A DNA stretch of 64,000 nt from an uncultured Eubacterium sp. (GTDB taxonomy: Bacteria > Bacillota > Clostridia > Lachnospirales > Lachnospiraceae), in the NCBI GenBank assembly GCA_910583555.1, contig CAJTXO010000001.1, positions 248,001-312,000 of the forward strand, given 5' to 3'. The notes below the pieces were generated by a model. The model had not been told where the DNA came from. It saw only the letters and a list, made by a program, of their open reading frames with translations, and did no database searches. Position numbers and translations under genes: made by a program. Below are positions 1 to 9,077 of the stretch, piece by piece (position 1 is the first letter of the stretch; every line of letters begins with the position of its first letter).

Positions 1-1182
1 GTTCGTTTCCTTTGGCAGTCCCTTTTTCTCCAGACGCTTCCTGCTCCAGTTCTTCACCGTCTTATACAGCACGGCAAAGATCGGCACGGCACAGATCATG
101 CCCAGGATACCAAACAGCGATCCAAATACGAGGATTGCAAACAGGATCCAAAAACTTCCGAGTCCGATCGACTCCCCGATGATCTTCGGGCCGATGATGT
201 TTCCGTCCACCTGTAAGATCACGATTGCCAGTACGACAAAAATAACTCCTTTCACCGGACTGACCAGAAAGACGAGCAACGCGCTGGGAATCACACCGAT
301 ATACTGTCCGAAAAACGGGATGATATTGGTGACGCCGATCAGTACACTAATCAGCGCCGTATACGGAATGTTCGCGATGCTGAGCGCGATAAACGTCAGG
401 ATAGCTACAATGATCGAATCAATGATCTTTCCGCTGAAAAATTTAGCGAATGACCAGTTCACATCTTTCCCGATACTCAATACGCGGTCGGCATACCGCA
501 CCGGCAGGATCGAATACACCATGCGCTTCGCCTGCGCGCAGAACGTTTCCTTCCCCGCCATTAAATAGATGGATATGATAATACCAATGACGAAGTTGAA
601 CAAAACACCCATGATATTCATCAGTCCGTCCGAAATCACACTGACGAGTTCCGTGCTCGTCGGAACCAGTTCATTTTGAAGCCAGCCGATCAACTGGTCA
701 TAAATGGCTTTCGCGACTTCCGTCACCTGTTTTGCCGCTTCCGGATGTTTCCCGCTCATTTCGTTCACTTTATTTACGATATTCTGATAATACCCCGGCA
801 GGCTGTTTGTCAGCGTGATAATGCTCTCCACCACCTCTGGCACGACTAACATCACCAACCAGCCCAATACTAACAGCGCCAGTATGAGTACGACGGCGAC
901 GGACACCGCCCGGCTGATCCCCCGCACCGCCCGTTTCTTCCTCACTACTTTATGAAACAGCGGCACGAATATATTCCGCTCGACTTTGTTGACCAGCGGA
1001 CTGAGCAGGTAAGCGATCGCCAGTCCGATATAAATCGGCATTAAGGCGGAATTCAGCCTGCCAAACCACTCAAACACGGTATCAATATGGATAAATAGAA
1101 ACGTACATATAAGAAGCGCCGCTAACACACAAAAACCTGTAATCCCCGCGTATATGTACTTATTGTCAAATTTCTTCTGCAT
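1..1182 (-). CDS. AI-2E family transporter (PerM/YtvI-like), 3' end outside window
   Basis: About 394 codons are visible and the frame is still open at base 1, so the C-terminus is missing. The ATG at 1182 follows a GAGG ribosome binding site. The protein has hydrophobic segments at the N-terminus, a soluble middle region, and the membrane core typical of AI-2E/PerM proteins, including motifs TNIIPFFGQYIG and DGNIIGPKIIGE followed by a Gly/Phe-rich helix. The family comprises polytopic permeases, some of which export AI-2 or exchange Na+/H+; the substrate cannot be told here. It is transcribed away from the esterase gene at 1406, with 223 bases between the two starts. Confidence 0.9.
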   Translation of the reverse strand, partial: MQKKFDNKYIYAGITGFCVLAALLICTFLFIHIDTVFEWFGRLNSALMPIYIGLAIAYLLSPLVNKVERNIFVPLFHKVVRKKRAVRGISRAVSVAVVLILALLVLGWLVMLVVPEVVESIITLTNSLPGYYQNIVNKVNEMSGKHPEAAKQVTEVAKAIYDQLIGWLQNELVPTSTELVSVISDGLMNIMGVLFNFVIGIIISIYLMAGKETFCAQAKRMVYSILPVRYADRVLSIGKDVNWSFAKFFSGKIIDSIIVAILTFIALSIANIPYTALISVLIGVTNIIPFFGQYIGVIPSALLVFLVSPVKGVIFVVLAIVILQVDGNIIGPKIIGESIGLGSFWILFAILVFGSLFGILGMICAVPIFAVLYKTVKNWSRKRLEKKGLPKETN

Positions 1183-1298
1183 GGCCTTCCTCATTTCTTT
1201 TTCATTTTCTACTATTATAAACCTTGCGGCGTATATTTTCAATCATACGCTTTGCTATTCGCCCGCCTTTTTTCTATTTTCTAAGAAAAATTTCCTAT

Positions 1299-1327
1299 TT
1301 GACAGCCAGTCCCCCGCGCCTTATAAT
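1299..1327 (+). promoter_or_regulatory. Sigma-A promoter of the esterase gene
   Basis: A -35 TTGACA (1299-1304) and a -10 TATAAT (1322-1327) are separated by 17 bases. Both hexamers are perfect consensus. The start codon at 1406 lies about 70 bases downstream of the expected transcription start, so there is a short leader. Confidence 0.8.
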
Positions 1328-1405
1328 TAAAATCAGAAACGAAATAGACGCAGACTTCCAGGTCCGCGCCCTTTCATCTATCAAATAAAAAGTGAGGAAA
1401 ATAGC

Positions 1406-3574
1406 ATGAAGAAAAACATCATTCGTTTTACTGCCTGTCTTTTAGCAGCATCCATCGCTGTCGGCAGCACCGGCATGCCGAGCAGTGCCGCTAAAAAAGC
1501 GACATTAAAAACGAAAAAAGTGACGATGCAGATCGGTAAAAAGAAAACGATCTCCATTAAAAACAAAAAGAAAAAAGCAGTTTACACATTCAAGTCCAAA
1601 AACGCAAAAATCGTAAAAGTATCCAAAAAAGGAGTGATGACTGCGCGCAAAACCGGAAAAGCCAAAATATCGGTAAAAGAAAAACTGGGGAAAAAGACAA
1701 AGAACATAGGAACCGTATCGGTGACTGTAAAAGACACATCAGCGAACCAAAAGCAAAAGAAACCTCAGGCGACCGAGGCGGCCGTACAGCCCACCACTCC
1801 GCCGGCCACTCAGACCGCAGCAGCCACCCCGGCAGCTCCCACGGCACCGGCACCTACGGACGCACCGGCAGCAACTACCGCTCCGCTGTCTCCGATCTAT
1901 CCTGTGATCAAAGATACACCGGAAAAATTAAACCGCCGGCTGGACGGCGTGGAATACGGGGAACAGATCACGACAACCTATTACTCTAAGACGACCGGAA
2001 AAGACCGGAACGCCATTATCATACTGCCGCCCGGTTACACCACAGAGAAGAAATATCCGGTCCTCTATCTGTTCCACGGCGGAATGGGTGACGAAAACGA
2101 CTGGACGGGAGGCGGCATCCGCTACATGATCGGAAATATGATCGCGGACGGCGAAGCCGAGGAAATGATCGTCGTGCTCCCAAACTGCCGCTGCCGCGAA
2201 GATGACTCCGCCGCGAACGCGGATGGCTTTGCCGCCGGCCACGTAACATCTTTTGACAAATTCCTCGATGATTTCCGGGACAACCTCATGCCGTTTATGG
2301 AAGCAAACTACTCCGTTGCAACAGGGCGTGAAAATACCGCCGTTGCCGGTTTATCAATGGGCGGACGCGTCTCGCTGAACATCGGGATCAAACTGGCCGA
2401 CCGCGTCGGTTACACCGGTGCCTTCAGTCCGGCGTACGGAATCTTCCCATATACCGCGAACGGACTTACCGAAGAAGGACTGTTTACCGAAGAGACATTC
2501 ACGCTGCCAGAAGAGTACAATTACCGCACCTTCCTGATGATCAACACCGGAAATCAGGACAATATGGTAAAAGAAGAACCGAACCGATATCACCAGGCGC
2601 TGGAAAAGAACGGCATCCACCACACTTATTTTACGTTGGACGGCAGCCATGACTGGCCGGTATGGAGAAATGGATTTTATAATTTCACGCGTTACCTGTT
2701 CCACACGCAGACCGAAAACACCCCGTCCGCTCCGGGCGAGCTGGACCCAAACGCACCGGTCGAACTGAAGGAAATCGTTGCCGACGTACCTGCGACATTT
2801 GACCGCTCCCAGGACGACGTTACCTATGGAGAAGTGGAAAAGATCGAGTACTATTCCACTACGACCGGCAAGAAGAGAAAAGCAAACATCATCCTGCCTG
2901 CCGGTTACAGTACGGATAAACGGTATCCTGTGCTCTATCTGCTGCACGGGATCAGCGGCGACGAAAACGAGTGGCTCGACCAGGGTCGTCCGAAGTACAT
3001 CATCGGTAACCTGATCGCGCAGGGACTTGCCAAAGAAATGATCGTCGTCATCCCGAACTGCCGCGCCCGCGCGAACGACCAGGCATCGAGTGAATTTTCC
3101 CTCGAGCACTACGCGGCGTTTGATAATTTCATCAATGACCTGAAGATCAATCTGATGCCTTACATGAAGGAGAATTACTCGATCGCGGAGGGACGTAAAA
3201 ATACGGCGATCGCCGGCTTATCAATGGGAGCAAGAGAATCACTGAACATCGGCCTGCACATGCCGGAAACTTTCGGTTACATCGCGGCGTTCAGCTGTGG
3301 ATACGGCGTATTCGCCTACTCCGCAAACGGCGTGACCGAGCCGGGACTGTTTACCGAAGAGACGATGCGTCTGCCGGATGCCTACAAAGACAACACGCTG
3401 CTCATGCTGAACAACGGAATTTCTGAGGGCGGCGAAAACGCGATCGGCGGCACATGCCACAAGGCGCTGGAAAAGAACGGGACTCCGCATATCTTCTACG
3501 TGACAGAGGGCGGACACGACTTTAAGGTGTGGAAGCACGGGTTATATAATTTCGCATTACAAATTTTTAATTAG
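1406..3574 (+). CDS. Secreted twin-domain esterase (CE1/esterase D-like) with Ig-like domain
   Basis: A 722-residue exported protein. A signal peptide (about 1-28) is followed by a lysine-rich Big_2/Ig-like domain (about 30-110), a Pro/Thr/Ala linker (about 115-165), then two tandem alpha/beta-hydrolase domains of the putative esterase family (about 175-435 and 460-722). Each has the nucleophile elbow GLSMG, with serines 317 and 606, and a C-terminal histidine in GSHDW (His415) or GGHDF (His704). Relatives are feruloyl or acetyl xylan esterases, so removal of acyl groups from plant polysaccharide is likely. The two domains are clearly related, which suggests internal duplication. It faces the GH97 gene tail to tail. 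Confidence 0.85.
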   Translation: MKKNIIRFTACLLAASIAVGSTGMPSSAAKKATLKTKKVTMQIGKKKTISIKNKKKKAVYTFKSKNAKIVKVSKKGVMTARKTGKAKISVKEKLGKKTKNIGTVSVTVKDTSANQKQKKPQATEAAVQPTTPPATQTAAATPAAPTAPAPTDAPAATTAPLSPIYPVIKDTPEKLNRRLDGVEYGEQITTTYYSKTTGKDRNAIIILPPGYTTEKKYPVLYLFHGGMGDENDWTGGGIRYMIGNMIADGEAEEMIVVLPNCRCREDDSAANADGFAAGHVTSFDKFLDDFRDNLMPFMEANYSVATGRENTAVAGLSMGGRVSLNIGIKLADRVGYTGAFSPAYGIFPYTANGLTEEGLFTEETFTLPEEYNYRTFLMINTGNQDNMVKEEPNRYHQALEKNGIHHTYFTLDGSHDWPVWRNGFYNFTRYLFHTQTENTPSAPGELDPNAPVELKEIVADVPATFDRSQDDVTYGEVEKIEYYSTTTGKKRKANIILPAGYSTDKRYPVLYLLHGISGDENEWLDQGRPKYIIGNLIAQGLAKEMIVVIPNCRARANDQASSEFSLEHYAAFDNFINDLKINLMPYMKENYSIAEGRKNTAIAGLSMGARESLNIGLHMPETFGYIAAFSCGYGVFAYSANGVTEPGLFTEETMRLPDAYKDNTLLMLNNGISEGGENAIGGTCHKALEKNGTPHIFYVTEGGHDFKVWKHGLYNFALQIFN

Positions 3575-3593
3575 TTCCATTTCCAAATGCAGA

Positions 3594-3640
3594 GAAACTG
3601 CCGGGAATCCATTTGTTTCCCGGCAGTTTCTCTTATTTTT
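3594..3640. terminator. Bidirectional terminator between esterase and GH97 genes
   Basis: A perfect 14-base-pair stem (3594-3607 with 3617-3630) with a 9-base loop, followed on the plus strand by a T-rich run. It sits between two convergent genes and probably serves both. Confidence 0.8.
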
Positions 3641-3680
3641 CCTTCTTTTTTGCTTTGTATTTTTCTTTAGCGTTTCCTTT

Positions 3681-6600
3681 TTATTTTACTTTTACTTTCA
3701 CCGTCTTGCTCCACGTGCCGTACACTTTCTTTGAGCCGCTCTTATTGAAAGCCCGCAAGCGTACATAATACGTTTTCTTTGATTTCAATTTCTTGATCGT
3801 CACCGAAGAAGAAGCTGCTTTCAGTACTTTCGTCTTCGCCTTCTTAAACTTCTTACTCGTACTGTAGCTTAACTGGTAACCGCCTGCCTTGGACAGCTTT
3901 TTAAATTTAACTACCATACTGCCCTTCTTCTTACTCTTCACCGAAGTTATTGCTGCCTTTTTCGGTTTGGATACCTTCCCATCCGGTGAGGGCGACGGAG
4001 CCTGCGGCGTATTCGTCGGATCTACCGGTGCCGCTGTTGCCGGTGTTCCCCCCGGATTCGTGCTCGGGCCCGGCGCCGGCTCATTGGAACGGATTTCGTA
4101 CTGTTTTGTCACTTTTCCGCCAAATTCACCGATACCTACCACCGTCACGGTCGCCGTCCCTGCCTTTACGCAGTTGGAATAGTACACGTTGTAATCTTTT
4201 CCGGCTTTCAGTGTTTCGCCTTTTCTCGTTACCGTTACGGACGGCGTATTTCTTTGTCCGTTATACTCATATTCCTGCTGCCCTAACACGACCTCTGCAT
4301 CCGAAATATCAGACTTTGAAACGGCAATACGGTCGATTCCCGGCGCTGCCGCCGAATCGTTATAGAGGCAGATCGTATTTTCCCCTGCTTTCATGTTTAT
4401 GGTAACGGATTTGGAAGATACCGCGTTTCCATCCCGCAGTACGCCGACCAGTTCCTCCATCTTGACCGGCTCTTCGTCATTGACTTTTACATACAGGTCA
4501 CGCGCTCCGGCAGATACCACGTAAACTTTCAATTCATGTTCTCCGGCTTCCTTTACGTTTACTTTCTCAAACGTAATGTTTTTCCCAGCTTTTCCTACAT
4601 TATCGACGAACTTCTTGCCAGATACATAATCTGTCGTCTTTACCGTCGTTCCCTCGCCCAGCACGGCGTCCTCTGCTTCATAGTAGTCGTAGTTATCGTA
4701 AATGGTAGCGCCGATCGGATCGTTTTTACTTAATTTGATCCCGCAGCCGCCCGCTTCTTTGAGCGGAATCTCCAGGACATCTCTCGAGGTAACCTCGCGG
4801 GTTTCCGTTTTGATGCCGGTCCCCGTCTCATTGTCCGTATAAATATAGGCATAATAGAATTCATCCGCATCGAGGAAATCAAGCGGTATGCTGCATGTCT
4901 GCTCATCCTTTGTCATCGCGCCCACATACCAGTTTTCTCCTGATCTTCTCGCACGCACGACAGATTCTCCGGGATATCCCGCGAGTAACCGGCTCTCATC
5001 CCATGTACTCGGGATATTGGTAAAGAGGGAGGAACCAGCGTATCCCTGATACACATAAGCGGAATGCGCGAGCGTCTGGATCGCCGACTCATAGACAATC
5101 GGCATCGCAAGCATGAACCCGTCCGTCGCTGATACATTCCGGCAACTCATTCCCACCGGCGTAAACTCCATCGAACCGATAACGTTTCTTGCATATGGCA
5201 GCGTCAGGAGCGACTGCACCGGCGAACCGCTTCCCCACTTGAAGTACTCTGATCCCATCACAGCCTCGCTCGAGAGGATATTCGGGAATGTACGGTTCTC
5301 TCCATTTGGATCCGTACATCCGTGGTAATTCAGGATCAATTTATGTTTCGCGGCGATCGAGGCCAGATCGTACATGACTTTCATCGCAAACTGGCTGTCA
5401 CTGTTCAGGTAATCGACTTTTACGCCTTTGACGCCCATCTTCTCGCACCAGGCAAACTGCTCCTCGATCGTCTGCTCATTGTCCAGATCAAAAATGTGCG
5501 CCTGGTCAAACTTGTTCACGCCATACCAGAGGATCAGATCGACTCCTTTCGGCTCGGCATATGCGACTAGTTCCTGAATCTTTGCTTCGTAATCACTCCA
5601 CAACTCCCAGCCAAAATCCACGAGGCAATAGCGCTGGCCTGTTTCTTTTGCGTAGTCGATATAATCAAACATCGTATCAAAGTCGATCGCATCCGACGAG
5701 GTAGACCACCAGGACCAGGAAGAAGTTCCCGGTTTTACCCAGCTGAAATCGCCTTCCGCCGGCGGGTTCAGATCCGACACGAGCGAACTGTTTACCACGC
5801 CCTCCAGATCATCGGACAGGATTGCCAGACGCCATGGCGTATGGAACACATCTGTCATGGAAACGCTTGAAATCTGTCCGTAAGAAGCGGAATACGTTTT
5901 TCCATTATAGGAATCATCCTCTTCCTGTTTGAGATAACCGCCAAACTTCACCTGAATTGCCTTATTTCCTGATTTCGTCTCAAAAACCGATGCGCAGTAC
6001 GGCTCTTTCTCATTGTAGACATTGGCCTCTGATAGGAGCAGCCATGAATCCCCGTCTGCCGTCGGGATCTTGCCGAGGATCGGCGTTGCAAGGCTGCTGC
6101 TCAGCGTTTTCATTTTACTCATCTGACGCGAGCTGTATGTGCTGGCTTCGTATGTCGCGCTCGTTCCCATCGTCCATATCGTACCGGAATCCGGGAGCAC
6201 AAACGAGCTGTTCTCCGCAGTGATCTCTGTCACCTCATCGCTGCTGCCCGTATCCCCGTCTACTTCATAGCGGTAACCGATCCCGTCGTCAAACACGCGG
6301 AAGATCATGGTAATCTTGCTGTCGCCTTTTGTCATCGTAAAAGAGGTCTGTGCGTATGGTTTGGAAACATGGCTCGAACTTCCCTGTACCCAGTCATACT
6401 CCTCTTTCCCTTCGGTCTTCTGTACCTGCGCCTCATCGAACGCGAGTCCCTGTGACAGATCTTCTGCTTTCGTCACCAGACCGATCGGCGAACACTGGAT
6501 CATGACGGTGCCATTTCGGTACGCCGAATAGTAATACCGGTCAGAAGCATCTTTCCAAATACGAAGCGTAATGCTGTTGTCTTTGGACACCGTTTTCAAC

Positions 6601-7508
6601 GCCTCGATCTCTGTCAATCCATCCGAACCGTCGTCGTCCGATACCTCCGCTGACACCGGTGGTTTCACCTGCTGCGTCGTATCCAGTCCGTACCCTTCGG
6701 CAATCTCTTTTACCTGTGCAGCCGTAAGCGCCGTTTTATACACACTCACATCATCGAGACTGACTGCGCAGTCATTATCGGTCCAGGTCGAGCACGTCTT
6801 GCCAAGCGCATGATTGACAAGACTCCCGAGGTTATCCAGTCTCTCTTTCAGTACATTGGCACTCCCGGAACCGCAATTCGATTCCGTGAGCACGCCGTTT
6901 TTATAAAATTTCACATCCTGTGCCGAAACCGTTACCGTAATCAGATTCCAGGTCCCCTTCTCCGGCTCTTCATTGAAAACCTGCTTATAATCGGAACCGC
7001 TGTCAAAAATCAGGTTCCATACGCTGTCGTTCGCAAATGGCGCGAAGGCAAATTCCTGTCCATTCGCGGAATCGGCTGAACTAAACAGCCTTGAATAACT
7101 CGCAACATCCGTCGCCGCCTTCATCCAGAACGACCAGGTCACTCCTGTCTGTGAACTGATGCCGTCATACAAATCCGCCGGCAGTTCAGCATACGAAGTC
7201 CCTTTCGCTCCGCCAGACAGCATAAGAACATGGTTGGACGCGCCTGAATATGTCTTATCCGCGATCTTCAACTGTTCTTCCTGTATTTTCGCCGTTCCTT
7301 TTAACGAAGCAACGCCTCCTGATACACTCCCGCTATTGGCGGCCTCCGTTCCTGTGGCGTCTTCAAACGTCCATTTATAAGCCGCTTCCGGAATCGAAGC
7401 CGCTTTCACGGAAACTCCCCCGCCCGGGAACACTTCCCCCGCAGAGACGGTGAGGGCCAGCGCCAGCGCCGCTGCGAGAACTTTTTTTCCTAATCTCCGT
7501 TTCAACAT
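3681..7508 (-). CDS. Secreted multimodular GH97 glycoside hydrolase
   Basis: The ATG at 7508 is chosen because it has an AGGAGG site a few bases upstream; an in-frame start 14 codons earlier lacks one. The 1275-residue protein has a signal peptide, a LamG/concanavalin-like domain (about 40-235), the GH97 N-terminal beta domain (about 285-560), the catalytic barrel (about 570-860), a C-terminal beta domain, a CBM6/35-like module (about 970-1090), an Ig-like segment, a Pro/Thr linker and a lysine-rich fibronectin III domain at the end. Barrel motifs include VKVDYLNSD (Asp699), NYHGCTDPNGENRTFPN and SSEAVMGSEYF (Glu748, Glu754). GH97 enzymes are alpha-glucosidases or alpha-galactosidases. Asp699 in the strand 4 position hints at the retaining alpha-galactosidase type, but this is inference. 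Confidence 0.88.
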   Translation of the reverse strand: MLKRRLGKKVLAAALALALTVSAGEVFPGGGVSVKAASIPEAAYKWTFEDATGTEAANSGSVSGGVASLKGTAKIQEEQLKIADKTYSGASNHVLMLSGGAKGTSYAELPADLYDGISSQTGVTWSFWMKAATDVASYSRLFSSADSANGQEFAFAPFANDSVWNLIFDSGSDYKQVFNEEPEKGTWNLITVTVSAQDVKFYKNGVLTESNCGSGSANVLKERLDNLGSLVNHALGKTCSTWTDNDCAVSLDDVSVYKTALTAAQVKEIAEGYGLDTTQQVKPPVSAEVSDDDGSDGLTEIEALKTVSKDNSITLRIWKDASDRYYYSAYRNGTVMIQCSPIGLVTKAEDLSQGLAFDEAQVQKTEGKEEYDWVQGSSSHVSKPYAQTSFTMTKGDSKITMIFRVFDDGIGYRYEVDGDTGSSDEVTEITAENSSFVLPDSGTIWTMGTSATYEASTYSSRQMSKMKTLSSSLATPILGKIPTADGDSWLLLSEANVYNEKEPYCASVFETKSGNKAIQVKFGGYLKQEEDDSYNGKTYSASYGQISSVSMTDVFHTPWRLAILSDDLEGVVNSSLVSDLNPPAEGDFSWVKPGTSSWSWWSTSSDAIDFDTMFDYIDYAKETGQRYCLVDFGWELWSDYEAKIQELVAYAEPKGVDLILWYGVNKFDQAHIFDLDNEQTIEEQFAWCEKMGVKGVKVDYLNSDSQFAMKVMYDLASIAAKHKLILNYHGCTDPNGENRTFPNILSSEAVMGSEYFKWGSGSPVQSLLTLPYARNVIGSMEFTPVGMSCRNVSATDGFMLAMPIVYESAIQTLAHSAYVYQGYAGSSLFTNIPSTWDESRLLAGYPGESVVRARRSGENWYVGAMTKDEQTCSIPLDFLDADEFYYAYIYTDNETGTGIKTETREVTSRDVLEIPLKEAGGCGIKLSKNDPIGATIYDNYDYYEAEDAVLGEGTTVKTTDYVSGKKFVDNVGKAGKNITFEKVNVKEAGEHELKVYVVSAGARDLYVKVNDEEPVKMEELVGVLRDGNAVSSKSVTINMKAGENTICLYNDSAAAPGIDRIAVSKSDISDAEVVLGQQEYEYNGQRNTPSVTVTRKGETLKAGKDYNVYYSNCVKAGTATVTVVGIGEFGGKVTKQYEIRSNEPAPGPSTNPGGTPATAAPVDPTNTPQAPSPSPDGKVSKPKKAAITSVKSKKKGSMVVKFKKLSKAGGYQLSYSTSKKFKKAKTKVLKAASSSVTIKKLKSKKTYYVRLRAFNKSGSKKVYGTWSKTVKVKVK

Positions 7509-7622
7509 GATCCTTCCTCCTCGTATAAATTGATAAGGTAATTGTAACAAATAGCACCGCCAAAGGAAATGGTTTTTTCAGTACAACACATGTAAAAATG
7601 TAAACTATTCCTTTGAAATGCC

Positions 7623-7651
7623 TTGAATTTCCCATATTCTTTCATTATAAT
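7623..7651 (+). promoter_or_regulatory. Promoter of the AraC-family gene
   Basis: TTGAAT (7623-7628), 17 bases, then TATAAT (7646-7651). The araC-type start at 7696 follows, with GGAGGG as ribosome binding site. The 187-base divergent region from 7509 to 7695 also holds an extended -10 (TGTTACAAT on the minus strand near 7545) that may drive the GH97 gene. Confidence 0.65.
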
Positions 7652-7695
7652 AATACCATGGTTTTATCTACCAAAACAGAAATGGAGGGAGCCGT

Positions 7696-8550
7696 ATGAG
7701 CCATACATTATTTTACCAGGACTTTAACCATTACCGCTGTCTGGAATCGGTCGAAAAGAACTCACATGAACTGTACCTCTGCTACTGCGGAAAACAGGAC
7801 TGCCCTCCGTCGCATGAATTTGGCCCGGCCACCCGCACCGAATTTCTGCTGCACGTCGTACTGGAAGGCAAAGGGACATTTTCCACGCCGGATCGCACGT
7901 ACGTGTTGGAAAAAAATAATATTTTCCTTATTTACCCGAACCAGACGACTTACTATCAGGCGGATGCCGATGACCCCTGGACCTATATCTGGGTCGGATT
8001 CAACGGCCCGAAAGCGGAAACCCTTGTGCGTTACGCCGGTTTTACGCCCGAGTGCCAGACTGCGGTACTGCCGGACACGAAACCATACGAAACAGCAATC
8101 CAGGGAATCCTGACCTCATGCCAGTTAAATCTCGCCAGCGAACTGCGCCGCTCGGAATATCTCTATTCTTTCCTGGCACAGCTTGCTCAGGACCTGCACC
8201 CGACGCAGCATGGCGATTCCGATCTCTCCTATCCCGGCAGCACCTATGTCAGATACGCACTGGACTACATTGAACACCACTACGGACAGCATATCAAAGT
8301 TTCCGATATCGCAAATTATGTAGGGATCAGCCGGGCACACCTGACAAACTGCTTTAATAAAGAACTAAAGCTCTCACCGCGTGAATACCTGATCGATTAC
8401 CGGATGAACAAGGCTAAAGATCTTCTGACGACCACCGTCCTCCCGATCAATCAGATTGCTTCTTCCGTCGGGTATGAGGATCCGCTGTCGTTTTCCAAAG
8501 CATTTAAACTCGTTACCGGCGTATCGCCGAGCTCTTACCGCGAAATTTAG
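7696..8550 (+). CDS. AraC-family transcriptional regulator with cupin sensor domain
   Basis: 284 residues. The N-terminal half (about 20-150) reads as an AraC-type cupin ligand-binding domain, and residues about 180-284 carry the two helix-turn-helix motifs of the AraC/XylS family, with the signature stretch VGYEDPLSFSKAFK near the end. It is divergent from the GH97 gene and separated only by a shared regulatory region. The likely role is therefore sugar-responsive control of the adjacent glycosidase and possibly the esterase. The inducer cannot be read from the sequence. Confidence 0.88.
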   Translation: MSHTLFYQDFNHYRCLESVEKNSHELYLCYCGKQDCPPSHEFGPATRTEFLLHVVLEGKGTFSTPDRTYVLEKNNIFLIYPNQTTYYQADADDPWTYIWVGFNGPKAETLVRYAGFTPECQTAVLPDTKPYETAIQGILTSCQLNLASELRRSEYLYSFLAQLAQDLHPTQHGDSDLSYPGSTYVRYALDYIEHHYGQHIKVSDIANYVGISRAHLTNCFNKELKLSPREYLIDYRMNKAKDLLTTTVLPINQIASSVGYEDPLSFSKAFKLVTGVSPSSYREI

Positions 8551-8640
8551 CCGATTAGCCGAAAAGAATGAATGGATTGCCTATTAGTCGCCCATTATAA
8601 ATCAAAACTGCAAGAGAAATCGAAACTACAAGACGCATAA

Positions 8641-8673
8641 TACCGACACAGCCAGTCCTCTGCCGTGCCGGTA
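8641..8673 (-). terminator. Hairpin downstream of spoVAE
   Basis: A 12-base-pair imperfect stem (8641-8652 with 8662-8673, two G-U pairs) lies about 30 bases past the spoVAE stop. The T-run is weak, so termination is probable but not certain. Confidence 0.45.
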
Positions 8674-8701
8674 CCTCATCCTGAATTCGAGCAAAACATT
8701 T

Positions 8702-9055
8702 TCATGACATTTTCGGTTTGAATACGAGCGCCGCCAGAAAACTGATGATCAGCGCCCCCGAAATCCCAACGGCGGCCTGTTCCAAACCACCGTAAAAGAT
8801 TCCGATGAACCCCTGGCTATCTACCGCCTCTTTCACTCCTTTAAACAGCAGATGCCCGAAACCGATCAGGGGCACCGTCGCCCCGGCTTTTGCCCACTCG
8901 GCGAACGGCTCGTATAAACGCACAGCACTCAACACAGCACCCGTACATACGAGCATCACCATGATCCGCCCCGGCAGCAGTTTCGTATTATCCATAATGA
9001 TCTGCACGACCGCGCAGATCGCGCCGCCGATCAAAAATGTGATCAGATAATCCAT
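8702..9055 (-). CDS. spoVAE: Stage V sporulation protein AE
   Basis: 117 residues with several hydrophobic helices. It matches SpoVAE/SpoVAEb in size and in the glycine-rich motifs GGAICAVVQ, GFGHLLFKGV and GIFYGGLEQ. SpoVA proteins form the inner-membrane channel that moves dipicolinic acid into the forespore and out on germination. The gene lies 22 bases after spoVAD, with a GGAGGG site ahead of its ATG, so the two are co-transcribed. The usual first partner, spoVAC, is not next to them. Confidence 0.9.
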   Translation of the reverse strand: MDYLITFLIGGAICAVVQIIMDNTKLLPGRIMVMLVCTGAVLSAVRLYEPFAEWAKAGATVPLIGFGHLLFKGVKEAVDSQGFIGIFYGGLEQAAVGISGALIISFLAALVFKPKMS

Positions 9056-9077
9056 CGCCTTAGTTCCCTCCTCTCAT

